Of a DNA stretch of 64,000 nt, positions 43,981 through 54,998 are shown piece after piece. The stretch is from Deinandra increscens subsp. villosa. Taxonomy: Eukaryota; Streptophyta; Magnoliopsida; Asterales; Asteraceae. The stretch spans positions 45,403,980 through 45,467,979 of the forward strand of contig JBCNJP010000025.1 in assembly GCA_039602395.1 (NCBI GenBank), written 5' to 3'. The position numbers were made by a program, and so were the translations under genes. The notes beneath the pieces were generated by a model that saw nothing but the letters and a program-made list of their open reading frames with translations, ran no database searches and was not told the origin of the DNA. The stretch's first letter is position 1; every line of letters starts with the position of its first letter.

Positions 43981-45819
43981 TGAAAAGCTAATTCCTATTC
44001 CTCCTTTATCCTTACCAAATCGAACATTAGTTAGGCAGGTGGACAAAGCCTTACCAGCTTCGAGCATTCTTTTGTTTCTCATTTGATTCACATCTAATTT
44101 CACTTGCAACTCATTGTTCCGATGTTTAAGTTCATCTACCTGCTTCCTAAGCTCAGCTATTTCTAACTTAGCATTATCATACAGGACAGACTTCTGAGAG
44201 GCAAGGGTTTGGTATTTCTCTATATCTAGTTTCTGGGCTTTGACTTTCTCCTCACTCTTTTCCCATCTACCCTTAAACGAACTTCTAGAACATTGCATAT
44301 CAAATAATTCTATCTCACTATTCTTCCAAAGTTGTCTAAGGCCAGGAATTAAACGTGCACAAGTGGGATTAGTACATACCTTTGTGTTGTCGACTTCGGC
44401 TGCAAATGCCTCCTTGTCTTCAACCAGGTTCTCCTCCTCATCTCCTGACTTCTCCTCAGTGACCACAAATGCATGCTCCTCCTCATCATTATTCTCCATC
44501 TTAGCAATCATAGCACGAGTTAGACTGAGTTCCTTTATTTGCGAAGCCCATTGATATTCCCCACAATCCTGCACAACCAATGCCTTTGTTTCTGCCTTTC
44601 CTTTACCATCTCCAGCTTTCTTCTCTTCTGGTTTCTCCTTCTTTGGCTTCGTGCATTCTCTTGCGAAATGCCCGTACTCATCACAGTTGAAGCATCTGAG
44701 CTTGCCCTTATCAAAACCCATTCTTATCTTATCCTGATCCTTCCACACATTCCTTCCAGTTGTTGTCATAAACTTCTTGGCGCGGAAAACTGTCATTGCC
44801 ATTTGCCAGGAAACATCAAGCATTTCCACATCTTCAGGATTAATCTGATTCAGTTCACCTAACAACATCTCAGCAGGCACCAATGTTCCAGCCATAAGGG
44901 CATGATAACTATTCATAAATCCCATTCCAAGTGCAAAGTTGGGATCATTTGTGGCATTTGCCTCATCAGGATTGACCGTTCCACTAGAATTTGCTTGAGA
45001 TCGAGCCACAAATGCAGTTGACTTTGTGTTTGAACTCGAATCATTTGCAGATGAACTTCCAGCCTGTTTTGGGCCTACTTCTTCAGATAGGAGTGCCTGA
45101 TTTAGTTTTCCCGCCATGCTAAGTGAACTTAGATGATTCAGCTCTCTCTGTTTATCATCAATCATCTTTGACTTGAGTTTGTTAATCAGTTCATCAACAG
45201 TTAATTCATCCAGCTTGTTGTTATCTTTGATTATTGAAATGTTGGTATTCCAGGACTTGGGCAAACTGTTCAAGAGTTTTAGATTTTTGTCCTCCAGTCC
45301 GGGTTCAACGTCGTAGCTTGACATTTCAGTAATTAAGGACATCAATCTTTGAACTTGAGCTTCAAAGGACTCTCCTTGAATGTGATTGAACAAATTGAAC
45401 TTCTGCTTCAGCATCTGTTTGCGGCTTGCCTTGATATCGGGATTTCCTTCATATGCCACCACCAGAGCATCCCAGAGTTTCTTTGCAGTCTTGTATTTCT
45501 TAAACCCTTGAGCAATTTCAGGAGTCAATGCCATTGTCATGATAGCATATGCTCTCTCGTCCTTGTTACATTTTTCCCAATCATCATCCGAGTATTCTGC
45601 TTCAGTTTTCACCACCCCAACTTTTCCCGCTTCAGTGTGAGTAGGAATGAATGGTCCATTGACAACTGATCTCCAAAGTCTCAAATCAACACTTTTCAAA
45701 TGGTTCTGAAATCTGTATTTTCATTCAAAGAAGTTGTCAGCAGATGTAAGTCTGGGAGGATGGGTAGTCGATCCAATCTCAAAGTCCGGTTTTTGGTACA
45801 TGCTACGTTCAAAATCCAT
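43936..45819 (-). pseudogene. gag: Gag N-terminal part of copia 4 (UBN2 region, CCHC, coiled coil)
   Basis: Best start is the ATG at 45819 (MDFERSMYQKPDFEIG...); a TGA at 45721-45723, at a position where Trp is expected (FFE-stop-KYRFQNHL), leaves a 587-codon frame from 45699. UBN2 features: LWRSVVNGPF, IMTMALTPEIAQGFKKY, LWDALVVAYEGNPDIK and QKFNLFNHIQGESFEAQ. Zinc knuckle CFNCDEYGHFAREC near residue 338. Then a coiled coil (IAELRKQVDELKHRNNELQVK). The gene is otherwise open over 1.7 kb. Confidence 0.85.
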
Positions 45820-45860
45820 GATGAAAGCTTAGGAAAAAATCAAGAAAATGAGTCCAAACG

Positions 45861-46212
45861 AGTTTCCGATCGTAAACACCAGTTTACGATTTTGACAGTC
45901 TTGCAAATCGTAAACCTAGTCGGAAACACCTCCGGGTCGTAAACTCGGTCGTGAACCTGATTCCGATTGTAATCTCTGTAGTAAACTCCTCTGGATCGTA
46001 AACACTGTCATAAACATTTAAAAAACGAGTCTTGAAGTCGTAAATGCCAATTTCTCAGTCGTAAATACCAAAAGATCGGATCTTGAAGTCGTAATCTCCA
46101 ATTTTGTGATCGTAAACCTTCAAAAAACATATCTTGAAGTCGTAAACGCCAAACCGATGAAGAACACCAATCGTAATCAGCAAGAACAGCCCAGAAATTT
46201 GTCGTAAACACC
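45861..46212 (-). repeat. Leader array of TCGTAAAC motifs (copia 4)
   Basis: About 14 copies of (A/G)TCGTAAAC with small variants (TCGGAAAC, TCGTAAT), mostly one orientation, 15-30 bases apart. Near 45869-45890 the pair ATCGTAAAC and GTTTACGAT forms a perfect 9-bp stem with a 4-base loop. The motif recurs in the LTR of the same element. Confidence 0.85.
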
Positions 46213-46290
46213 AAGAACAGCAGCAAGCTTCCACTTTTTCAGCCAAACGCTCGAATATGATATTGTGGAACCTCGAATCGGATGATTCTT

Positions 46291-46303
46291 AGCTCTGATA
46301 CCA
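46291..46303 (-). other. Primer binding site of copia 4
   Basis: On the minus strand TGGTATCAGAGCT, 2 bp from the LTR; last base deviates from the usual C. Confidence 0.88.
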
Positions 46304-46305
46304 AT

Positions 46306-46701
46306 TGTTGGTCCCGAAACAACAATTGTTCACGATATCGTAAACACAAACAAGTGCGGAAACCTTGTTTGTGAGTGATTCGACAAGAAGATGATGAAAT
46401 AGACTTGATATGAGATGAAGAACTAAGCAACACAATCAAATCTTGAATGGAGAACAATCAATCTTCTATTAAAGGGAGTTCACGATCGTAAATACAAGAG
46501 ATAGGCAAAAAATCGTAATCGAGAACTAGTTACAATCATAAACTACTTGGGTATTTATACTACCCTTACAAAAGCCCTAGCCATAATCGTAAACCCAAGA
46601 GGAGTAACCGGCCCATGAAGCCCAAATCGGAAACACATATAGCCCATGACAATGCAAGCCCACATCTCTAATGTTCATGCCTCACTAAGTATAGCCCAAC
46701 A
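46306..46701 (-). repeat. 5' LTR of copia 4
   Basis: Ends TGTTGG...CCAACA form the usual short inverted repeat, giving 396 bp. Contains several ATCGTAAAC or ATCGTAAT words (near 46336, 46483, 46510 and 46584), and TATTTATAC near 46552 (promoter on the minus strand). The outer boundary rests only on the inverted ends because the 3' LTR is missing. Confidence 0.75.
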
Positions 46702-48365
46702 CACATCCTTTTTATTATTATTTTTTTCCTTCTTTCCTTCTTTCATTCTTTCTTTCTTTCTTTCATTCTTTTTTTTTCTTTTCGCTCGTACACCTTCGTT
46801 ACTTATCAGAATGATCTCAAACTTTAAAGACAAGTTCGAAATATATGAAAGAACATTATGAGACCATAAAATATGATTTTCGAGCTTTGCAGATCGTCCG
46901 GTTAATTCCGAATTCACCCTACAACCGAAAATCATTTCACTTTTGTTTTATGTAATTCAATTATCTAAAAATTGTACGATTATTTTCTTTGACTTGGAAA
47001 ATTATTATGAGACATTTAAAAGACTTCATTTGGACTAGTAAGCTAGTAAATACCTGAACTTCCTTTGATTATTGATAAAATGAGTACCGAGCATGCGTAA
47101 TAATTGTGAAATGGATTTATTCTTTCGTTTTAAAGCGACTCTAATATACAAATAATATAAAATAATTTTGAATATACAAAATAGTTAAGGATCATGTAAA
47201 ATGTTTAACCAAACGTTCAAAATGCTTTGATGAAAGAAAACTCGAAACGGGTCGGGTTTTGCTAAACAGGTCGGAGGCAGATGTTACATAATTGTTCATC
47301 TTGATCAATAAAACAATCAGTTTAATTACGTTTTGTATCCAAAATAACTAGATTGAGTAGACGGTCTGATGCTCACGAACTTTCAATGTTGACTCTAGGA
47401 AACTATGGTTCTGTGTAATAATCATGAAACGAGCATGCACGTAAGTTAAACGTTTGATAATCTATGATTTCAGTTTATGATTTTATATGATATATTTGTA
47501 TAAATTCAAATGTTGTTTTATGTGATATTCTGTGATTTCATAACTTAATAAATAATTGTGGAATTATATCCTATGATTTTACGTGGGCAAAACAAGATTT
47601 ATATTTCTTATAAACATTATACGATTTATATAATTTAATGTTCCTCGTATATTCGTCGTTAAAAACATTTCCCGTTAACTCCGTTAGAGCCGCTAACCTT
47701 TATAAAACTTCGAGGGCTTATCTTGTCATTCATCAAACATGTTTTTATTTAATCAAAACCTAGAGGGACTCATTGTGTCATTAACCCATAATTGTATTAA
47801 TTGCATTTATGCCACTTAAATTGGTGAAGAAGTGGTCGACGGTTCCTACGCATAACCAATCATCATCATCATTCCATCAGTTTCAATTGCTATAATTCTC
47901 CAATTCAATGTTCAGTGATAAGTAAATATCATTGTACCAATTCACTCTCATACCTATCCCTCTCCTCCCTCTCTCGCTCTCTCTGTTTTCGTTCTTTTTT
48001 TTAGCGACAAGAAACCACCCCAAACCACCAGTTTCGCCTCTGTTTCGTCACCCTAAAGCCACCATCAAAGTCCCTCTGCAATCCAGTGATATAGACAAGC
48101 AAACCGGAGAGCAGCCAAGATCAAAACGGGACTATGTTCGGGATCGTTCGGGTTGTGTTCGTGACGTTTCAGCATCTAGAACTTGTCAATCTTTCATCTC
48201 CTACTTGAGGTTATACATAAACCATGATTCCCTCTTTGTTCTGTTGGTTTATTCACGTTTAGTGATTTTCCGGTCACCGGAAAATATCTCCGGCGACATT
48301 AGGGTTTGTGGGGAAGAAGATGACAAGTGACGGGTACATATTAAGTAAAATAAAGGTCGGGTTGG
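46702..48365. other. AT-rich sequence without recognised gene
   Basis: Contains a CTTT-rich microsatellite at ~46709-46783. The 132-codon frame at 47932-48330 is Pro/Ser/Phe-rich and has no recognisable domain; a CT-rich stretch at 47945-47990 resembles a 5' UTR, so a decayed gene start cannot be excluded. Confidence 0.4.
46709..46783. repeat. CTTT-rich microsatellite
   Basis: Runs of TTCTTTCTTTCATTC type with T stretches. Confidence 0.8.
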
Positions 48366-48369
48366 ATGT

Positions 48370-48610
48370 TAGATGACAATCTAGCCCAATGGTTCGGTTA
48401 CGGGGTTTGTACGCGAGGGATGCGGGTTCGAGTCCCTTCCCCGTCGTTTTTTCTTTTAATCCCTTGTTTCTCCTAAAACTCGATTCTAGCCATTGTTGTT
48501 AGATAAATAAATTTCTGGTTTTTTTCAAAACAAAAGGGGTCGCTGGCCGAATGGGTGAAGCGATGTGTTGAGACATAGAGGTCACGGGTTCGAACCCAGT
48601 GACCTCCATG
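48370..48610 (+). repeat. Two tRNA-promoter-like segments, possible SINE heads
   Basis: Two pieces each have a pol III A-box-like and B-box-like word: TAGCCCAATGG with GGGTTCGAGTCC (48382-48438), and TGGCCGAATGG with GGGTTCGAACCC (48545-48600). Each is followed by a T run. Neither folds into a full cloverleaf (acceptor stems do not pair), so they are not called tRNAs. The second has a palindrome GGTCACGGGTTCGAACCC-A-GTGACC. Confidence 0.45.
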
Positions 48611-48648
48611 TTTTCTATTTGTATTCTTTTTGTGTTCTTTTGAGTATT

Positions 48649-49639
48649 GGAATATTGGATTTTAATAATACAAGTTTTATGTCATTGGCGAATAATAATA
48701 TATGTTTCAAAAATTGCTTAAAATAATACCAATTAACGAGGTAGGTGTTTATAATGAAATACCGTTAGTCTTATACTGACGGGGTTAGTAGTTGCTGATG
48801 TGGCTGCTTACATGGATCCTATATGACATGTTTTAACCAAGTCATGAAAGAAAGGGACTAGTTTGAAAATTTTTATAAAATTTGGGTTAAAAAAAACCTA
48901 AAAACCCAACCTCTCCTCTCATCTCAGAAGCAAGAGCGGCAACTCTGCCGAGCGTCGGCGAGGCTCCGCCCTGCCTCTGGCCATGGCCGACTATGTGGAT
49001 TCCGGTGACCAAATCCGGCGACCTTTCTCCGTCCAATCCACCGTATCAACGGATCGAAGTCACTCGGGGACCTAAGAAATCTAACCCAGAAACGAACGGG
49101 AATAAGAAACCCACCACCGCCATCGTTACCTGTGGCTTCGGCGATGGCCAAAAGGCCGACGGAATTGCGGCTGCGTCGTCGCTTTGATTCGAACCGGAGA
49201 GAGAAGGTGGGGGTGAGGGTCGCGTGAGGTCGTCACTGCTCGGCTAGGGGCTCGTGATGGTCGCTGGAGATGGCTGCAGGTTCGTGATGGTCGCTGGAGA
49301 TGGAAATCGCCGGTGAGAATGAAAGTGATCGGAGCTGCTCAATCTCGCCGCTAGGGCTTTTAGACGGAAAAGACGGTGAGAACGAAAAGTCAGTGTTGGT
49401 CATTTCTAATTGAACTGATTTTATACAAATTACAAAACAGACCCTTTATTTTTAGAAATTACAAAATAGTCCTTCATTATCTGTCACGTCAGCAACTCAC
49501 TAACCCCATCAGTATAAAACTAACGGCATTTCATTATAAACACCTACCTCGTTAATTTGTATTATTGTGAGCAATTTTTGAAACTCATATTATTATTCGC
49601 CAATGCCATAAAACTTGTATTATTAAAATCCAATTTTCC
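48649..49639. mobile_element. MULE-type transposon, ~1.0 kb with ~150-bp terminal inverted repeats
   Basis: Left end GGAATATTGGATTTTAATAA and right end (reverse complement) GGAAAATTGGATTTTAATAA continue to match for ~150 bp. Flanks are a perfect 10-bp direct repeat TTTGAGTATT (48639-48648, 49640-49649), in the size range of Mutator-type duplications. No transposase. The centre (~48900-49380) is much richer in GC than the arms, as in Pack-MULEs, with ORFs such as 48993-49187 that I do not recognise. Confidence 0.85.
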
Positions 49640-49980
49640 TTTGAGTATTTGATCACTAGACTTTGTACCAACGTTGTCCCTTGTCATATCTTAAACCCGT
49701 AGAAATATATTTAGGACCATTAAATCTCGTAAACCATATTTTGAGTTGTAAATTGTGTCTAACTTGTTATTTTAAATTAAAATATAGTTCTAACGTATAT
49801 ATATATATTTATTGATCTAAAACTTGGAGTTTTACCAAAAATGATAAAATATATATTTTGCATAAACTAATATAAATGTATTGTTAATTTATTGAAACAA
49901 TTGATACTTTACGTGAACTTTTAATATACGTTTCTTGTTTTTGCAAACTCGTTATTAACGTCCTTTGCACGTTTGTTTTA

Positions 49981-49985
<5 letters not shown>

Positions 49986-50030
<45 letters not shown>
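49986..50030. repeat. (AT)n microsatellite
   Basis: About 22 uninterrupted AT units. Confidence 0.95.
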
Positions 50031-50035
<5 letters not shown>

Positions 50036-50406
50036 CCTTTAACTTAGAGAATATATATTATTGATACATAAGATATTTTTTTCACGTTATTTCTTTAATC
50101 GCTCGAATTTGGCAAACGTGGCACCCTCGACTTGTTCCGGACTTCCCGATCATTAGTTTTCATCGTTTACATTAGTCTAATCGTTTGTTTGAACACACAC
50201 TTATACTGGTATGCTCGTTAGGTGATTGATTGTTTTCGCAAGACCCGTTCTTGCTACTTGCTGCATTGTTTATCTGGAATTTTGATGTGCACCCGAAGAT
50301 AAGTTTCACGGCCCCATTTTACTATTTTTAATCCTGTTGGGGGAGATTAACATGCATGAACTTCACAACTGAGATTAACATGCATAAGTATCTGGAATTT
50401 TAAGTA

Positions 50407-50740
50407 TCACGCTCCTCTGCTGAAGCAGAATACCGTGCCATGGCTGCAAGCGTCAGTGAAATAATATGGATGAGGTGGCGTTTGAAGGAGCTGGGAATTC
50501 CTCCTACTGGACCGACACATAGCTAACAATCATGTGTTTCATGAACGAACAAAACATGTTGAAATGGATTGTTACTTTGTCAGAGAACGTGTTGAGTCGA
50601 AAGAAATTCAACCTATGAGGATCGACAGCAAGACACAGATAGCCGACATTCTGACTAAGCCAATAAGCACACAACAATCCCGTTCGTTACTTAGCAAGTT
50701 GGTGTTCGGGATCTTCACACTCCAACTTGAGGGGGAGTAA
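50407..50740 (+). pseudogene. pol: RNase H end of an old copia element, plus strand
   Basis: SSAEAEYRAMAASVSEIIWM is the conserved copia RNase H segment; after an internal deletion it continues HVFHERTKHVEMDCYFVRER and TQIADILTKPI, the C-terminal copia signature. A polypurine tract GAGGGGGAGTAA at ~50729-50740 then marks the start of the 3' LTR. The upstream pol is gone. Confidence 0.85.
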
Positions 50741-51068
50741 TGGAACTATTGACTTTCCATTTATTTCTTGGTCAAGCTTCTTTATTGATTGGTCCATCAC
50801 CTTTACTCCTTTCCTAATATTCTTTGCCTATTTTGTGCCTTAATTCTTGCATATCGATTGTATATTTATGTACCCACTTTGTAATTTGTATGTGTGATAG
50901 TGAAATCAAAATAGCATCTTGACCATAAACGATTTGTATATAAAGAAAGCGGAAATGTCTGGCTAGGAGATACGTGGATAAGAAAAGGTAACTGAGTTGG
51001 ACACTCGACTTCAAAGAAAAGAAGGCAGCATCGGCTTGTACATAAAGCTTTGAACATATTTTAATCAC
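50741..51068 (+). repeat. Probable 3' LTR remnant of the old copia element
   Basis: Follows the polypurine tract directly and contains a TATATAAAG near 50937. There is no partner LTR in the window, so the right end is a guess. Confidence 0.35.
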
Positions 51069-51767
51069 ATATAACCAACATTTGAATATAATAATAGCAA
51101 ATATTACTTACCATTTGTAAATTGTAAAGGTTGGTTAATTTAGGCCAAATTGTATGTCATGACTCTCTATCTTTGTTTTTTTAGAGAGAAAAAATAGAGA
51201 TGACTTAATGTTTCATCATATAAAATGAAATGCTTAAAACTCAAAAATGTCACCCCTTATCTAGTTGTAATAGGCAAAATCAACATAGTTGGAGAAAACG
51301 AAAAGGAACACACTCCAAAAATAATTAACTTATAATTGAACGGTTAAAAAAGATTAATTAAAATTCAAACTCAAACTAATTAATAAATATTTTCGGGTTA
51401 ACCCAAATAAATTAACTAAGCAAAAATGCATACCAAATATAAGAACATATATCATAATCAACTTTTGCAAAACAATAATAGTTAACCTTATAAACAATAT
51501 ATCACGAGAGGATTTTTAACTAACAAAAAATATCGCGTTAGGTAATTATCGTCGTCACAACAGGCAAGCACCATGATAGTTTTTGTTAAATAAAAGTTTT
51601 TATGTAATATAAGTTTTCCCGGTAAAAATCTGCTAATTGTCATGGCACTTCACCCGGTGTAACCCTTTAAAGATCTATACAATTTCATTTTCACGGTTTC
51701 ACGGTTCATAGTCCGGTTTGAACTTTGAAACCGATGGTTTCAATTTTAAACCACAGGTTTTCTTGAA
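51069..51767. other. AT-rich sequence, nothing recognised
   Basis: No ORF of note and no repeat structure found. Near 51700-51760 ACGGTTTCACGGTT and GATGGTTTCAATTTTAAACC words are locally repeated. Confidence 0.4.
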
Positions 51768-51905
51768 TGTAGAGAGAGAGCGGAACGAAGAGAGAGAAAG
51801 AAATTGGGAAAGTTGGATTCTGTTTTCGTTACTAGTCAAATATATACAAGTCAACTAACCATAACAAACTAACCACCTAATAACAACTTAATTAAATAAA
51901 TCACA
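51768..51905 (-). repeat. 3' LTR of copia 5
   Basis: 138 bp; TGTAGAGAGAGAGCGG to AATAAATCACA. On the minus strand it is preceded by CAACTTGAGG and a G run, an extended polypurine tract. Confidence 0.85.
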
Positions 51906-51918
51906 CCCCCCCCCCCCC

Positions 51919-52361
51919 TCAAGTTGGTGGTTGACCAACACCCAACTTGGATAACAGAATATTATGTTGAGAGGAATGTAAAGCCTTAGTTAGCAAATCT
52001 GCTAACTGTGCAGAAGGAGTATGCACCAGAGTGATAAGACCATCTTGTAGCTTCTCTCGAACGAAATGGCAATCGATCTCGATATGTTTAGTTCGTTCAT
52101 GGAACACCGGGTTCTTGGCAATATGTATGGAAGCTTGACTGTCACATTTAACATTGATTAGAGTAACATCTGGAACTTGAAACTCAGCCAACATCCTAGT
52201 GAGCCATGCCAACTCAGTTGTAACCCGACGTAAAGATCGGTATTCAGCTTCAACGGAACTTAATGCAACAGTAGGCTGTTTTTAGACTTCTATGAAATGG
52301 GACTTCCTCCAAGAGTAACATAGAAACCACTAACTGATCGACGAGTGTTTGGACACGAGCC
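51919..52361 (-). pseudogene. pol: RNase H of copia 5
   Basis: ORF 52212-51919 contains NVKCDSQASIHIAKNPVFHE, RTKHIEIDCHFVREK and AQLADLLTKAL, standard copia RNase H. Upstream, SVSGFYVTLGGSPIS and the SxEAEYR element are in neighbouring frames, separated by a TAG at 52290-52292 (Trp position) and a 1-base loss in an A run near 52280. Confidence 0.87.
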
Positions 52362-54929
52362 CTAATCCGAATCATAGTGTGCTTGTAAAGAAAGATCAGA
52401 AGTAGCATTAAAAAACAAACCTTGAGACACAGTTTGACGAACATAACCCAGAGTGTGAAGAGCAGCATGCCAATGAGGTTCTCGAGGGTCTTGCATGAAT
52501 TGGCTTAAAAATTGAACGGCAAAAGCTAAATCCGGGCGAGTATGTGTGAGATAGTTCAATTTTCCAACCAACCTTCGATAAGACAGAGGATCATGATAAG
52601 GTGTGCCTTCAAGAGCAAGAAGCTGCAAATTAGTAGGTAAAGGAGTATGAACTGGAGAGTCAAGTGAAGAGGGATATTCTTTGAGAAGATCAGAAGCAAA
52701 TTTACGTTGAGTCATAAGAACCCCATCAGAAAGAGGTAAAATTTCAAGACCAAGAAAGTAATTAAGAGTGCCCAAGTCTTTAATCTTGAATGTGTCATCA
52801 AGAAATTGTTTCAGAAGTTGAATTTCGTCAATGTGATTCCCAATAATCAAAATGTCATCGACATATACAGCAACAAAAATCACTGAAGTACCCATGGTTT
52901 TAGAGAACAAAGAGTGATCATTAGATGATCTAATATAACCCTTCTGTTTAAGAGAATCGGAGAGCTTTCCATACCATTGACGAGAGGCCTGTTTTAAGCC
53001 GTATAAAGACTTTTTAAGTTTCAAACAATGATCAGGAAGAATGGTCATGCCTGGAGGAGGAGACATATAGATGTCCTCATCAAGATCCCCATGCAAAAAC
53101 GCATTATTAACATCAAGTTGAAAAAGGTTCCAATGCATTTTAGTAGCAACAGCTATTAATGTACGAATAGTGGTTATTTTGACCACAGGTGAAAAAGTCT
53201 CTATGTAGTCAAGCCCTGCTTGTTGTGTATCACCTCTAACTACTAAACGAGCTTTGCATCTTTCCAAAGAGCCATCAGCATGATACTTAAGCTTGTAAAC
53301 CCACTTGCATTTAATGGGTTTTTTAGTATTAGGCAGAGGAACAATATCCCAAGTATGATTAGCTGCAAGTGCATCAAATTCTTTTCTCATAGCATCCTGC
53401 CATGCAGGATGTGTAGCAGCTTCAGAATAAGACTTGGGTTCAGAAAGAATATCAACAACAGCCATAAATGATCGAGAGGAAGGAAACAGGTCATGAAAAG
53501 AAAAAGTTGAAGAAGAGTGACAAAGATTAGTAATAGTATGCTCACAAAAATCATAAGAATCGGAGGAAACATGACACACATAATCAGATAAGTAAGAAGG
53601 GGGATGAAACTCTCTAGTGGAACGACGAATAGTGGGAGAAGGAATGGAAACGGGTGGAGATGGATTAGAAGACGGAGGAGAAGAGGGATTAATAGGTGGA
53701 GATGGGTGAGAAGGGGGAATAGAATCATGAAAAGGAAAATCGGAGGATGAAGATGGAAAGAAAGAAGAGTGATCAGAAATGGTGATAGATGGAAAAGGAA
53801 AAATGGTTTCATGGAATATCATATCTCTGGAAATAAAAGTGGAATGTTTGGTTAGATCATAGAGCTTATATCCTTTTTTACCAAGAGGATAACCAAGGAA
53901 TATACATGGAATAGCTCGAGGATAAAATTTTAATCGTCCCTGCTTAGGAGAAGAAGCATAACAAAGACAACAAAAACTCCTTAAATGGGAATATGAGGGT
54001 GATTTGTGAAACAGGACTTCATAAGGAGTTTTGCCAGCTAATAATGTGGTAGGAAAGAGATTAATGAGATGGGTAGCAGTCAAAAGACAATCTCCCCAAG
54101 ATTTGACAGGAAGTTTAGATTGAAATAATAAAGCACGAGCAGTTTCCAACAAATGTTTGTGCTTACGTTCAACAATACCATTTTGTTGTGGTACTCCAAC
54201 ACAACTGGTTTGGTGAATAATGCCTTTATTAAGAAAATAGTTGCTTTGAGTAATTCCAGACCCAAGTTCAAAGGCATTATCAAACCTTATACAATTAACC
54301 TTTGTACTAAACTGGGTCTCAACCATGGCAATAAAGCCTTGTAAAGCAGGAAAGGCATTGCTTTTAGTAGACAACAAATGAGTCCAAGTTGCTCTACTAA
54401 AGTCATCCACAATAGTAAGAAAATAATGAAAACCATTATTAGTTGGTACAGAATATGGTCCCCATGTATCAACATGTACAAGTTCAAAAAGGTGTGATGT
54501 AGATTTATGACTATTGGGAAAAGGATGACGATGTTGACGTGCCTTAGGACATACATCACAAGGTAAAGTGTTATTAACAGGAACATGAGAAAGAAAGGGC
54601 AGTCTTTTTAGCTTGTAAAAAGGTAAATGGCCTAGTCTATGATGCCAAATAGTACTAGTAACAGTAGCATTACAAGACAAATGAGTACAAGACAGAGAAT
54701 TATTTGAAGAAAGAGAAGGAAAAACATCCTTGAGTAGGTAAAGCCCATGAAGAAGTTCACCAAGAACCAGTTGCTTCTTCACTGAAGGGGCCTGCAAAAG
54801 ACATAGTTTATCAGTAAAAGAAACGATTCCTTTGGTGTCATTGCATAACCTTGGGACCGAAAGAAGGTTATGTGTGAATTGAGGAACATGGAGGACATGA
54901 TGAAGGGCAAGATTGGGATGTAAATTCAT
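52362..54929 (-). CDS. pol: Integrase and reverse transcriptase of copia 5
   Basis: 855 codons. Order: protease tail (LHHVLHVPQFTHNLLSVPRL), pre-integrase WHHRLGHLPFYKLKRL, then CDVCPKARQHRHPF (the CC of the zinc finger), integrase core HVDTWGPYSVP, CIRFDNAFELGSG (DNA/DNG region) and PQQNGIVERKHKHLLETAR. A Ser/Pro-rich spacer follows, then reverse transcriptase from WQDAMRKEFDALAANHTWDI through KCKWVYKLKY, QLDVNNAFLHGDL, SLYGLKQASRQW and the active site YVDDILI at ~689, on to RPDLAFAVQFLSQF. The ORF ends at TAG 52362-52364 at a Trp position. Open over 2.6 kb, so the element is only moderately old. Confidence 0.93.
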   Translation of the reverse strand: MNLHPNLALHHVLHVPQFTHNLLSVPRLCNDTKGIVSFTDKLCLLQAPSVKKQLVLGELLHGLYLLKDVFPSLSSNNSLSCTHLSCNATVTSTIWHHRLGHLPFYKLKRLPFLSHVPVNNTLPCDVCPKARQHRHPFPNSHKSTSHLFELVHVDTWGPYSVPTNNGFHYFLTIVDDFSRATWTHLLSTKSNAFPALQGFIAMVETQFSTKVNCIRFDNAFELGSGITQSNYFLNKGIIHQTSCVGVPQQNGIVERKHKHLLETARALLFQSKLPVKSWGDCLLTATHLINLFPTTLLAGKTPYEVLFHKSPSYSHLRSFCCLCYASSPKQGRLKFYPRAIPCIFLGYPLGKKGYKLYDLTKHSTFISRDMIFHETIFPFPSITISDHSSFFPSSSSDFPFHDSIPPSHPSPPINPSSPPSSNPSPPVSIPSPTIRRSTREFHPPSYLSDYVCHVSSDSYDFCEHTITNLCHSSSTFSFHDLFPSSRSFMAVVDILSEPKSYSEAATHPAWQDAMRKEFDALAANHTWDIVPLPNTKKPIKCKWVYKLKYHADGSLERCKARLVVRGDTQQAGLDYIETFSPVVKITTIRTLIAVATKMHWNLFQLDVNNAFLHGDLDEDIYMSPPPGMTILPDHCLKLKKSLYGLKQASRQWYGKLSDSLKQKGYIRSSNDHSLFSKTMGTSVIFVAVYVDDILIIGNHIDEIQLLKQFLDDTFKIKDLGTLNYFLGLEILPLSDGVLMTQRKFASDLLKEYPSSLDSPVHTPLPTNLQLLALEGTPYHDPLSYRRLVGKLNYLTHTRPDLAFAVQFLSQFMQDPREPHWHAALHTLGYVRQTVSQGLFFNATSDLSLQAHYDSD

Positions 54930-54998
54930 AGTACCATACTCATGTACATGAATAACAGAACCAATAGGAAGGCCAATTGTAATTGGTTTTAAAAGAGT

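Larger units (their letters stand above)
41080..46701 (-). mobile_element. Copia 4: 5' part of an autonomous copia element
   Basis: Minus-strand order: 5' LTR (46306-46701), primer site, motif-rich leader, long Gag with two CCHC knuckles and a coiled coil, protease, pre-integrase and integrase; the remaining piece continues at 17022-17205 beyond gypsy B. Reverse transcriptase, RNase H and the 3' LTR are lost. It shows what the pol-bearing relative of the gag-only elements looks like: same Gag plan, same primer site and a leader array of its own motif. Confidence 0.88.

Noticed and set aside
47932..48330. 132-codon ORF as a possible host gene
   Set aside because: No domain, no second exon with support, composition biased to CT-rich DNA; kept only as part of a non-genic stretch.
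48545..48610. tRNA gene candidate with strong B box
   Set aside because: A and B boxes are present but the acceptor and anticodon stems do not pair; more likely a SINE head or decayed tRNA.
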